DNA of 64,000 bases from contig OW121743.1 in the NCBI GenBank assembly GCA_933228675.1, positions 114,253,781-114,317,780 on the forward strand. The letters are read 5' to 3'. Of the stretch, positions 21,901 through 33,990 are shown one piece after another. This DNA comes from Stomorhina lunata. Lineage: Eukaryota; Arthropoda; Insecta; Diptera; Rhiniidae. Both the position numbers and the translations under genes were made by a program. Below the pieces are notes generated by a model. That model searched no databases and had not been told where the DNA came from. It saw nothing but the letters and a program-made list of their open reading frames with translations. Numbering within the stretch: the first letter of the stretch is position 1; every line of letters begins with the position of its first letter.

Positions 21901-23870
21901 AATTTAAATTCTTGTGAGTATATTTTGCATTTATCGCTGGTTTTTCAGTTAACACAAAATTTATGTCACAGTTTCCGTTTAGTTGGTAAATCAAAAACAT
22001 CAAATTGGCCATCATCATCATCAGAAGCAGCAGCAACAGCATTCAAAATCATCGTCATCATTTTGCATCTCTCCAAAACCATCATCAACGTCGACGTCGT
22101 CATTATTGGAAAAAAAATCAAGGCTAAAACTAAACTGCGTGATTAAATGTTTCTAAATATGTATTTATGTATATGTATTTGTAATGTTGAGTGTTTTGGC
22201 CTTATCCACATGTTCGTGTTATTGTTGTTTTTTGGTTTTCTCTAGCGACTGAATGAATGAATGAGTGTATGAATGGGTGCAATTTACACCATTTTATGTT
22301 TTATTTTGTAATGTTGCGGCCACACATGACCTGTGAACTTGATTAGCGGTTTTTTTGGCTAAAGTTTTTGACATGTTTATTCGCTGCGTTTTAGTTTTTG
22401 TAAATTTTTCTTTTTTTACTCATTGGTATTTATTTAATTTTCTATTTGTTAAATTATATTAGAAGTTTTAGGTAAAAGAAAAATCGTAAACGCGTATAAA
22501 AAAACCGTTAGTGGAGACGAAAATCGAAAACGTTATAGAATTGTCAGAACTTAAATCATTTAAGATATACAATATTTCGAGCCCTTAGATTTAAATGATC
22601 GCAAGCGACAGGAAAAATATTGATCGTAAAAATCCAAATTTTGACCTTTGGCCCTGATGAATAAAGGGTTAAGCTTACCCAATTTAAAAAAAAAATATTA
22701 TCAAACATTGTTCATATACTAAGAAATTATATTCAGTATTCGATTTATTAAAATTAAGCTCCAGTAAAATTAACCATGCATCTATTTAAATTGTGTCCAA
22801 TTCGACGATTTCAAATCGCAGTACGACGAAACCATATAAGATATAAACCAAAACTTTTTTGAATTTTATTATCCCATCTGTCTTTTTTAATATGCGAATG
22901 AAAAAATTTCAAATTTTTAATATATGTTTAACAAAATTGTTTAAAACTTGAAAAGTGATTTTTTAAACCGACCTTAAAAAAAGTACCAATTCTCTGGGGA
23001 AAATTGTAATAACTCCAAAACTATTGCATGGGTTTTTGGCTTTTGTGACTCTAGGAAATCCGTTTAAGTTATCTTCCACATCCTTTTTTTTTGCAAAAAG
23101 TAATTTTTATTGGTAGAATTTCGCTAAAGCCAAAAATCTCTATGGGCTCCAAACAGTTCCCATGCTTAACAAATGGGTACGCAAGGGTTAATTTGTATGA
23201 AATGTAATTAAAGAAGCTTTGAACTATTCTTTGAATTTTCATGCAAATATAACAATAAAAACTTGAAATTTCGAGTACCTTTTTTAAAAAATTAAATTAA
23301 TTTTACTTTTGATCAAGGTAATAAAAGGGTTAAGGACATCCGATTTTCACCAAATTTTTAACATATATGTATTTCTAACCATAGAAGCAATAACAGTTTT
23401 AGTTTTGCTTATGAAAACTGCTAATATATAACAATTCATGTGCTTTTTTATGACTTTGGTGAAAAATTGGGTTTTTGTCGAAATCCTTTGATTTTTAGCC
23501 ATTGGAGATATCAGTCTAATTTTTTCTTAGTGGTAATCTTCAGGATGTTTTTACTAATACTCTGGAACTTTTTTCACTTTTCTACTTTTTTCGAATTTGT
23601 TTAACAAACTATTGAAAAAAACAAAAAAGGAGTTTCGAAAACTGTATGAAATAAAATTACTTTTTTTATTGTAACAAAACTGGATATTTAAATATCTTTA
23701 AATATCTCAAAAAAGTAAAAAAAGTCAAACTTTTTAAAAATAATAAATTTTTTATTGCATATGCTCAGGAGAGTTTTCAAGGATGTAAAATATTTTGGAA
23801 AAACCTTAATAATTAGTAAAGTTTTCAACCGATTTTAAAGTAATATATCCCGTTGGAAAGCCCATTCCAT
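21901..23870. other. No gene recognised
   Basis: Unique-looking AT-rich DNA left of the foldback structure. 21925-22146 holds a 73-codon frame made largely of trinucleotide repeat (CATCATC, GCAGCAGCAACAGC), which I do not regard as a gene. An ATGAATGA simple repeat lies at about 22251. Confidence 0.45.
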
Positions 23871-23874
23871 TTTT

Positions 23875-24002
23875 GGTACACAAATTTTCGATAAAAAACA
23901 TTTATATAGAAAATTTTGGATACAAAAATTTTATTAAGAAAATTTTCGGTATAAATATTTGATATAGAAGATTTTCGATATAAAAATTTTCTATAGAAAA
24001 TT
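23875..24002. repeat. Short AT minisatellite at the left edge of the foldback
   Basis: Four or five units of the TTTTCGATATAAAAATTTT / CTATAGAAAATTTT type. It is the mirror-side counterpart of the much longer array at 30465-31300. Confidence 0.75.
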
Positions 24003-24279
24003 TTCATGTGTGTGAAGATAAATATACCGAGTTAAATATGTCTTTGGTATAGTTATAAAAAATATCGCATGCAATAAAAAAGTTTTCAGTATTTTTAATA
24101 TGGATATTTTTACAGAAATTTTCAACATTTTAATAAATTTATATTATAAAATTGCAGTTATATTAAAAAATATCATCGAATTTACCTGTATATACAACAA
24201 AAGGCAAATTTAAATAGTTTTTGTCACATATTTAATATAAAAAGTTCTTAGTAAAAAAATGAGGCATATGAGTTTTCTG

Positions 24280-26885
24280 ACAGATTTGGCCACTGTGGCC
24301 AAACGCTAAGATGTCAACGAATTGAAGCTAGAAGAGAATAAAGTCAAGGAATATTACTATTAAACTACGTTAATGGTTTTTCCGAATTGTATTTGAGAGA
24401 AATTTTATACTTTGTTGAAAATATGACTTAGTCAAAAAAATGTCATATGAGTTCTCTGAGGGATTTGGCCACTGTGGCCAAACGCTAAGATGTCAATCAA
24501 TGGGAGCTAGTGGAGAATAAAGGCAAGGAATACTACTATTAAACTACGTTAATGGTTTTTCCGAATTGTATTTGAGAGAAATTTTATACTTTGTTGAAAA
24601 TATGACTTAGTCAAAAAATGTCATATGAGTTCTCTGAGGGATTTGACCACTGTGGCCAAACGCTAAGATGTCAATGAATGGGAGCTAGTTGAGAATAAAG
24701 GCAAGGAATAAAACTATTAAACTACGTTAATGGTTTTTCTGAATTGTATTTGAGAGAAATGTTATACTTTGTTGAAAATATGACTTAGTCAAAAAATGTC
24801 ATATGACTTCTCTGAGGGATTTGACCACTGTGGCCAAACGCTAAGATGTCAATGAATGGGAGCTAGTTGAGAATAAAGGCAAGGAATACTTCTATTAAAC
24901 TACGTTAATGGTTTTTCCGAATTGTATTTGAGAGAAATTTTATACTTTGTTGAAAATATGACTTAGTCAAAAAAATTACATATGTGTTCTCTGAGGGAAT
25001 TGGCCACTGTGGCCAAACGCTAAGATGTCAATGAATGGGAGCTAGTAGAGAATAAAGACAAGGAATAATACTATTAAACTACGTTAATGGTTTTTCTGAA
25101 TTGTATTTGAGATAAATTTTATACTTTGTTGGAAATATGACTTAGTCAAAAAAATTACATATGAGTTCTCTGAAGGAATTGGCCACTGTGGCCAAACGCT
25201 AAGATGTTAATGAATGGGAGCTAGTGGAGAATAAAGGCAAGGAATACTACTATTTAACTACGTAAATGGTTTTTCTGAATTGTATTTGAGAGCAATTTTA
25301 TACTTTGTTGAAAATATGACTTAGTCAAAAAAATTACATATGAGTTCTCTGAGGGAATTGGCCACTGTGGCCAAACGCTAAGATGTCAATCAATGGGAGC
25401 TAGTGGAGAATAAAGGCAAGGAATACTACTATTAAACTACGTTAATGGTTTTTCCGAATTGTATTTGAGAGAAATTTTATACTTTGTTGAAAATATGACT
25501 TAGTCAAAAAAATTACATATGTGTTCTCTGAGGGAATTGGCCACTGCGGCCAAACGCTAAGATGTCAATCAATGGGAGATAGTGGAGAATAAAGGCAAGG
25601 AATAATACTATTAAACTACGTTAATGGTTTTTCCGAATTGTATTTGAGAGAAATTTTATACTTTGTTGAAAATATGACTTAGTCAAAAAAATGTCATATG
25701 AGTTCTCTGAGGGATTTGGCCACTGTGGCCAAACGCTAAGATGTCAATAAATGGGAGCTAGTGGAGAATAAAGGCAAGGAATACTACTATTAAGCTATGT
25801 TAATGGTTTTTCTGAATTGTATTTGAGATAAATTTTACACTTTGTTGAAAATATGACTTAGTCAAAAAAATTACATATGAGTTCTCTGAAGGAATTGGCC
25901 ACTGTGGCCAAACGCTAAGATGTCAATGAATGGGAGCTAGTGGAGAATAAAGGCAAGGAATAATACTATTTAACTACGTTAATGGTTTTGCTGAATTGTA
26001 TTTGAGAGCAATTTTATACTTTGTTGAAAATATGACTTAGTCAAAAAAATTACATATGAGTTCTCTGAGGGAATTGGCCACTGTGGCCAAACGCTAAGAT
26101 GTCAATCAATGGGAGCTAGTGGAGAATAAAGGCAAGGAATACTACTATTAAACTACGTTAATGGTTTTTCCGAATTGTATTTGAGAGAAATTTTATACTT
26201 TGTTGAAAATATGACTTAGTCAAAAAAATTACATATGTGTTCTCTGAGGGAATTGGCCACTGTGGCCAAACGCTAAGATGTCAATGAATGGGAGCTAGTA
26301 GAGAATAAAGGCAAGGAATAATACTATTAAACTACGTTAATGGTTTTTCTGAATTGTATTTGAGAGAAATTTTATACTTTGTTGAAAATATGACTTAGTC
26401 AAAAAAATTACATATGAGTTCTCTGAAGGAATTGGCCACTGTGGCCAAACGCTAAGATGTCAATGAATGGGAGCTAGTGGAGAATAAAGGCAAGGAATAC
26501 TACTATTTAACTACGTTAATGGTTTTTCTGAATTGTATTTGAGATAAATTTTACACTTTGTTGAAAATATGACTTAGTCAAAAAAATTACATATGAGTTC
26601 TCTGAAGGAATTGGCCACTGTGGCCAAACTCTAAGATGTCAATGAATGGGAGCTAGTGGAGAATAAAGGCAAGGAATAATACTATTTAACTACGTTAATG
26701 GCTTTGCTGAATTGTATTTGAGAGCAATTTTATACTTTGTTGAAAATATGACTTAGTCAAAAAAATTACATATGAGTTCTCTGAAGGATTTGGCCACTGT
26801 GGCCAAACGCTAAGGTGTCAATGAATAGGAGCTAGTGGAGAATAAAGGCAAGGAATACTACTATTAAACTATGTTAATGGTTTTT
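24280..26885 (+). repeat. Left-arm 179 bp tandem array (15 units)
   Basis: Unit order: TTGGCCACTGTGGCCAA, CGCTAAGATGTCAATGAATG, GGAGCTAGTGGAGAATAAAG, GCAAGGAATACTACTATTAA, ACTACGTTAATGGTTTTTC, GAATTGTATTTGAGAGAAAT, TTTATACTTTGTTGAAAATA and TGACTTAGTCAAAAAAATTA, then ATGAGTTCTCTGAGGG. Units start near 24301, 24480, 24658, 24837, 25016 and so on, at 178-180 bp spacing. Variants such as AAAGACAAGG or GTTGGAAATATG mark individual units. Confidence 0.95.
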
Positions 26886-26904
26886 CCCAATTGTATTTGA
26901 ATTT

Positions 26905-29900
26905 CTCTCAAATACAATTCGGAAAAACCATTAACGTAGTTTAGTAGTATTAAGTCATATTTTCAACAAAGTATAAAATTTCTCTCAAATACAATTCTAT
27001 ACTAAGTCATATTTTTAACAAAGTATAAAATTTCTCTCAAATACAATTCGGAAAAACCATTAACGCAGTTTAATAGTATTATTCCTTGCCTTTATTCTCA
27101 ACTAGCTCATATTCATTGACATCTTAGCGTTTGGCCACAGTGGCCAAATCCTTCAGAGAACTCATATGTAATTTTTTTGACTAAGTCATATTTTCAACAA
27201 AGTATAAAATTTCTCTCAAATACAATTCGGAAAAACCATTAACGTAGTTTAATAATAGTATTCCTTGCCTTTATTCTCCACTAGCTCCCATTCATTGACA
27301 TCTTAGCGTTTGGCCACAGTGGCCAATTCCCTCAGAGAACACATATGTAATTTTTTTGACTAAGTCATATTTTCAACAAAGTATAAAATTTCTCTCAAAT
27401 ACAATTCGGAAAAACCATTAACGTAGTTTAATAGAAGTATTCCTTGCCTTTATTCTCAACTAGCTCCCATTCATTGACATCTTAGCGTTTGGCCACAGTG
27501 GTCAAATCCCTCAGAGAAGTCATATGACATTTTTTGACTAAGTCATATTTTCAACAAAGTGTAAAATTTATCTCAAATACAATTCAGAAAAACCATTAAC
27601 GTAGTTAAATAGTAGTATTCCTTGCCTTTATTCTCCACTAGCTCCCATTCATTGACATCTTAGCGTTTGGCCACAGTGGCCAATTCCTTCAGAGAACTCA
27701 TATGTAATTTTTTTGACTAAGTCATATTTTCAACAAAGTGTAAAATTTATCTCAAATACAATTCAGAAAAACCATTAACGTAGTTAAATAGTAGTATTCC
27801 TTGCCTTTATTCTCCACTAGCTCCCATTGATTGACATCTTAGCGTTTGGCCACAGTGGCCAATTCCCTCAGAGAACTCATATGTAATTTTTTTGACTAAG
27901 TCATATTTTCAACAAAGTATAAAATTGCTCTCAAATACAATTCAGCAAAACCATTAACGTAGTTAAATAGTATTATTCCTTGCCTTTATTCTCCACTAGC
28001 TCCCATTCATTGACATCTTAGCGTTTGGCCACAGTGGCCAAATCCCTCAGAGAACTCATATGACATTTTTTTGACTAAGTCATATTTTCAACAAAGTATA
28101 AAATTTCTCTCAAATACAATTCGGAAAAACCATTAACGTAGATTAATAGTATTATTCCTTGCCTTTATTCTCCACTATCTCCCATTGATTGACATCTTAG
28201 CGTTTGGCCACAGTGGCCAAATCCCTCAGAGAACTCATATGACATTTTTTTGACTAAGTCATATTTTCAACAAAGTATAAAATTTCTCTCAAATACAATT
28301 CGGAAAAACCATTAACGTAGTTTAATAGTATTATTCCTTGCCTTTATTCTCCACTATCTCCCATTGATTGACATCTTAGCGTTTGGCCGCAGTGGCCAAT
28401 TCCCTCAGAGAACACATATGTAATTTTTTTGACTAAGTCATATTTTCAACAAAGTATAAAATTTCTCTCAAATACAATTCGGAAAAACCATTAACGTAGT
28501 TTAATAGTAGTATTCCTTGCCTTTATTCTCCACTAGCTCCCATTGATTGACATCTTAGCGTTTGGCCACAGTGGCCAATTCCCTCAGAGAACTCATATGT
28601 AATTTTTTTGACTAAGTCATATTTTCAACAAAGTATAAAATTGCTCTCAAATACAATTCAGAAAAACCATTAACGTAGTTAAATAGTAGTATTCCTTGCC
28701 TTTATTCTCCACTAGCTCCCATTCATTGACATCTTAGCGTTTGGCCACAGTGGCCAATTCCTTCAGAGAACTCATATGTAATTTTTTTGACTAAGTCATA
28801 TTTCCAACAAAGTATAAAATTTATCTCAAATACAATTCAGAAAAACCATTAACGTAGTTTAATAGTATTATTCCTTGTCTTTATTCTCTACTAGCTCCCA
28901 TTCATTGACATCTTAGCGTTTGGCCACAGTGGCCAATTCCCTCAGACAACACATATGTAATTTTTTTGACTAAGTCATATTTTCAACAAAGTATAAAATT
29001 TCTCTCAAATACAATTCGGAAAAACCATTAACGTAGTTTAATAGTATTATTCCTTGCCTTTATTCTCCACTATCTCCCATTGATTGACATCTTAGCGTTT
29101 GGCCACAGTGGCCAATTCCCTCAGACAACACATATGTAATTTTTTTGACTAAGTCATATTTTCAACAAAGTATAAAATTTCTCTCAAATACAATTCGGAA
29201 AAACCATTAACGTAGTTTAATAGTATTATTCCTTGCCTTTATTCTCCACTATCTCCCATTGATTGACATCTTAGCGTTTGGCCGCAGTGGCCAATTCCCT
29301 CAGAGAACACATATGTAATTTTTTTGACTAAGTCATATTTTCAACAAAGTATAAAATTTCTCTCAAATACAATTCGGAAAAACCATTAACGTAGTTTAAT
29401 AGTAGTATTCCTTGCCTTTATTCTCCACTAGCTCCCATTGATTGACATCTTAGCGTTTGGCCACAGTGGCCAATTCCCTCAGAGAACTCATATGTAATTT
29501 TTTTGACTAAGTCATATTTCCAACAAAGTATAAAATTTATCTCAAATACAATTCAGAAAAACCATTAACGTAGTTTAATAGTATTATTCCTTGTCTTTAT
29601 TCTCTACTAGCTCCCATTCATTGACATCTTAGCGTTTGGCCACAGTGGCCAATTCCCTCAGACAACACATATGTAATTTTTTTGACTAAGTCATATTTTC
29701 AACAAAGTATAAAATTTCTCTCAAATACAATTCGGAAAAACCATTAACGTAGTTTAATAGAAGTATTCCTTGCCTTTATTCTCAACTAGCTCCCATTCAT
29801 TGACATCTTAGCGTTTGGCCACAGTGGTCAAATCCCTCAGAGAAGTCATATGACATTTTTTGACTAAGTCATATTTTCAACAAAGTATAAAATTTCTCTC

Positions 29901-30192
29901 AAATACAATTCGGAAAAACCATTAACGTAGTTTAATAGTAGTATTCCTTGCCTTTATTCTCCACTAGCTCCCATTGATTGACATCTTAGCGTTTGGCCAC
30001 AGTGGCCAAATCCCTCAGAGAACTCATATGACATTTTTTTGACTAAGTCATATTTTCAACAAAGTATAAAATTTCTCTCAAATACAATTCGGAAAAACCA
30101 TTAACGTAGTTTAATAGTAATATTCCTTGACTGTATTCTCCACTAGCTTCAATTCGTTGACATCTTAGCGTTTGGCCACAGTGGCCAGAAAA
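26905..30192 (-). repeat. Right-arm 179 bp tandem array (about 18 units, inverted)
   Basis: Reverse complement of the left-arm unit, with CTTAGCGTTTGGCC near 27124, 27303, 27481 and onward to 30167. The first units next to the centre (26930-27000) are rearranged and shortened. Unit variants recognisable in the left arm recur here in complement, for example TTCCTTGTCTTTATTCTCT at about 28870 and 29588. CCTCAGACAACACATATG marks three right-arm units (about 28940, 29120 and 29660). Confidence 0.95.
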
Positions 30193-30464
30193 CTCATATG
30201 CCTCATTTTTTTACTAAGAACTTTTTATATTAAATATGTGACAAAAACTATTTAAATTTGCCTTTTGTTGTATGTACAGGTAAATTCGATGATATTTTTT
30301 AATATAACTGCAATTTTATAATATAAATTTATTAAAATGTTGAAAATTTCTGTAAAAATATCCATATTAAAAATACTGAAAACTTTTTTATCGCATGCGA
30401 TATTTTTTATAACTATACCAAAGACATATTTAACTCGGTATATTTATCTTCACACACATAAAAT

Positions 30465-31300
30465 TTTCTACATAAAAATTTTCTATAGAAAATTTTCTAT
30501 ATAAAAATTTTCTATAGAAAATTTTCGATATAAAAATTTTCTATAGAAAATTTTCGATATAAAAATTTTATATAGAAAATTTTCGATTAAAAATTTTATA
30601 TAGAAAATTTTCGATATAAAAATTTTATATAGAAAATTTTCGATATAAAAATTTTATATAGAAAATTTTCGATTTTAAAATTTTATATAGAAAATTTTCG
30701 ATATAAAAATTTTATATAGAAAATTTTCGATTTTAAAATTTTATATAGAAAATTTTCGATATAAAAAATTTTATATAGAAAATTTCCGATATAAAAAATT
30801 TTATATAGAAAATTTTCGATTTTATAATTTTATATAGAAAATTTTCGATATAAAAATTTTATATAGAAAATTTTCGATATAAAAATTTTATATAGAAAAT
30901 TTTCGATATAAAAATTTTATATAGAAAATTTTCGATATAAAAATTTTATATAGAAAATTTTTGATATAAAAATTTTATATAGAAAATTTTCGATATAAAA
31001 ATTTTATATAGAAAGTTTTCGATATAAAAATTTTATATAGAAATTTTTCGATTTTAAAATTTTATATAGAAAATTTTCGATATAAAAAATTTTATATAGA
31101 AAATTTTCGATTTTATAATTTTATATAGAAAATTTTCGATATAAAAAAATTTTATATAGAAAATTTTCGACATAAAAATTTTATATAGAAAATTTTCGAT
31201 ATAAAAATTTTATATAGAGAATTCTGGCTTTATACAATTTTATATAGAAAATTTTCGATATAAGAATTTTATATTAAAAATTTTCGATATAAAAACACTT
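30465..31300. repeat. 29 bp AT minisatellite at the right edge of the foldback
   Basis: About 29 units of TATAGAAAATTTTCGATATAAAAATTT type. It begins immediately after the unique right terminus (CACACACAT) and decays past 31250. The left edge has only about 130 bp of the same repeat. Confidence 0.92.
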
Positions 31301-32445
31301 TGAAAAACTATTATAATTGGAATTTTTTTTTTTCATACATTTGAAGCAACACCTTATTTTTCCCATATAACTGGCTTGTCCAAGCGTCAAGTCGGCACTC
31401 TTTCCCGATATCCGATCTGAATGAAACTTTATGGGGTACGATTTTCTGTAAAATTACTTTACATTTTTTGAGACACTTTACCCTATATATTTAAAAAGGT
31501 AAGTTCTAAGGATGTAGCGTTTTTATTGTATTGGCGTTCAATATAAAATTGTAATATAAATTTATTTTTTGCATTGATTTTTATATCATTGGAAAATAAT
31601 CATCAATTAAAGAAATAACCATTGCTCATAAATTATACAACACTAATTTAACAATTTACAATATTTATGCGCGTTAATTGAAAAATTAGACTTTTTCACC
31701 TAAAAACTGTGTGTGTTTGTGTGTATTTATATGTGTTTGTTGGAAAAGGTGCAAAAAAAGAGGATGTTAGCGGTTGATTAGCTCAAATAAACAAATAAAA
31801 AAATTTAAATTTTTACTTCAAAAAGAATTTGTAGAGGAAAATACTAATTTTATAAAATTAGCGACAAAATAGTGGTTTTAAATTTAAAAATGAACAAAAA
31901 GTTACTAAAAAAAACTGAATAAATACCTAAAAAAAAATATTTAATTAACTACAAAAGTACGATATGTTGCTTCAAAGGAAATTTTTTATCAATTGTATTA
32001 ATTTTTTTTTCTAATTATACAAAGTTAATTTGGCATTTTATTGCCAAATTAAAGAAATTATCACAAAGTGTTTGATTAACAGTTTCATTTTTCCTTTCCT
32101 TTTTTTCTTTTTTTTTTTTTTGAAAAAGTTTGTTTTAAAGTAAAATGGAATTCCCTTTAAATATATAAATAAATTTATTTATGCAGAACTTTGTTAAAAG
32201 AATTTAATCTTAATTTGGCATTAAAAAAAAGTCCGATAAAATGTTTGTAATTTTATTTGTCCTTAAAGCATTTGCAGCGTCACAACTGATAAAACAAATG
32301 GAAAACACGTCAATTCAATTTTTTTTTTTAATTTTGCTCTATATAATTTAATTTAACAAGACTAAGATAAATGCAGGCTCAGAAAATCCAAGTTCAACTT
32401 GATACTTTTTTAAAACATTTTTTTTTTGAATCCTGACTAATCTGG
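31301..32445. other. No feature recognised
   Basis: AT-rich, with GTGTGTTTGTGTG simple sequence near 31710 and long T- and A-runs. No gene or element end is visible. Confidence 0.5.
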
Positions 32446-33990
32446 AAAAAATTTACTATATAAAAAGTAAACTTTTGAAAAATCTACTATAAAAAGTAAA
32501 CTTTTGAAAAATCTACTATAAAAAGTAAACTTTTGAAAAATTTACTATAAAAAGTAAACTTTTGAAAAATTTACTATAAAAAGTAAACTTTTGAAAAATT
32601 TACTATAAAAAGTAAACTTTTGAAAAATTTACTATAAAAAGTAAACTTTTGAAAAATTTACTATAAAAAGTAAACTTTTGAAAAATTTACTATAAAAAGT
32701 AAACTTTTGAAAAATTTACTATAAAAAGTAAACTTTTAAAAAATTTACTATAAAAAGTAAACTTTTGAAAAATTTACTATAAAAAGTAAACTTTTGAAAA
32801 ATTTACTATAAAAAGTAAACTTTTGAAAAATTTACTATAAAAAGTAAACTTTTGAAAAATTTACTATAAAAAGTAAACTTTTGAAAAATTTACTATAAAA
32901 AGTAAACTTTTGAAAAATTTACTATAAAAAGTAAACTTTTGAAAAATTTACTATAAAAAGTAAACTTTTGAAAAATTTACTATAAAAAGTAAACTTTTGA
33001 AAAATTTACTATAAAAAGTAAACTTTTGAAAAATTTACTATAAAAAGTAAACTTTTGAAAAATTTACTATAAAAAGTAAACTTTTGAAAAATTTACTATA
33101 AAAAGTAAACTTTTGAAAAATTTACTATAAAAAGTAAACTTTTGAAAAATTTACTATAAAAAGTAAACTTTTGAAAAATTTACTATAAAAAGTAAACTTT
33201 TGAAAAATTTACTATAAAAAGTAAACTTTTGAAAAATTTACTATAAAAAGTAAACTTTTGAAAAATTTACTATAAAAAGTAAACTTTTGAAAAATTTACT
33301 ATAAAAAGTAAACTTTTGAAAAATTTACTATAAAAAGTAAACTTTTGAAAAATTTACTATAAAAAGTAAACTTTTGAAAAATTTACTATAAAAAGTAAAC
33401 TTTTGAAAAATTTACTATAAAAAGTAAACTTTTGAAAAATTTACTATAAAAAGTAAACTTTTGAAAAATTTACTATAAAAAGTAAACTTTTGAAAAATTT
33501 ACTATAAAAAGTAAACTTTTGAAAAATTTACTATAAAAAGTAAACTTTTGAAAAATTTACTATAAAAAGTAAAATTTTGAAAAATTTACTATAAAAAGTA
33601 AACTTTTGAAAAATTTACTATAAAAAGTAAACTTTTGAAAAATTTACTATAAAAAGTAAACTTTTGAAAAATTTACTATAAAAAGTAAACTTTTGAAAAA
33701 TTTACTATAAAAAGTAAACTTTTGAAAAATTTACTATAAAAAGTAAACTTTTGAAAAATTTACTATAAAAAGTAAACTTTTGAAAAATTTACTATAAAAA
33801 GTAAATTTTTGAAAAATTTACTATAAAAAGAAAATTTTTGAAAAATTTACTATAAAAAGAAAATTTTTGAAAAATTTACTATAAAAAGTATATTTTTGAA
33901 AAATTTACTATAAAAAGTATATTTTTGAAAAATTTACTATAAAAAGTAAATTTTTGAAAAATTTTCTATAAAAAGTAAATTTTTGAAAAA
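32446..33990 (+). repeat. 29 bp minisatellite, about 53 near-identical units
   Basis: The unit is ACTATAAAAAGTAAACTTTTGAAAAATTT in sense, most copies identical. It contains the imperfect dyad AAAAGTAAACTTTT. Divergent units appear only at the edges (32447-32520 and from about 33800, where GTAAAC becomes GAAAAT or GTATAT). It lacks the CTATAGAAAA core of the neighbouring arrays, so it is a separate family. Confidence 0.97.

Larger units (their letters stand above)
24003..30463. mobile_element. Giant foldback structure: head-to-head 179 bp repeats
   Basis: Left arm 24003-26900 and right arm 26901-30463 are inverted copies. The outermost 270-300 bp (24003-24300 and 30193-30463) are non-repetitive and differ at only a few positions. 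Further in, each arm is a tandem array of a 179 bp unit, recognisable by AAACGCTAAGATGTCAA: 15 copies in the left arm, about 18 in the complemented right arm. The centre (about 26890-26920) turns directly from TTTTTCCCAATTGTATTTGA to its complement, with a loop of about 7 nt and no unique spacer. There is no open frame of note. The form matches foldback (FB/TIR-array) transposons, but no known family is recognised. If transcribed through, it would form a dsRNA hairpin of about 3 kb. Confidence 0.93.

Noticed and set aside
21925..22146. Small Ser/Ala-rich protein
   Set aside because: The frame is produced largely by CATCATC and GCAGCAGCAACAGC simple repeats.
24003..30463. Simple satellite DNA
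   Set aside because: The unit array inverts at a tight centre and ends in matching unique termini, which an ordinary one-direction satellite would not do.
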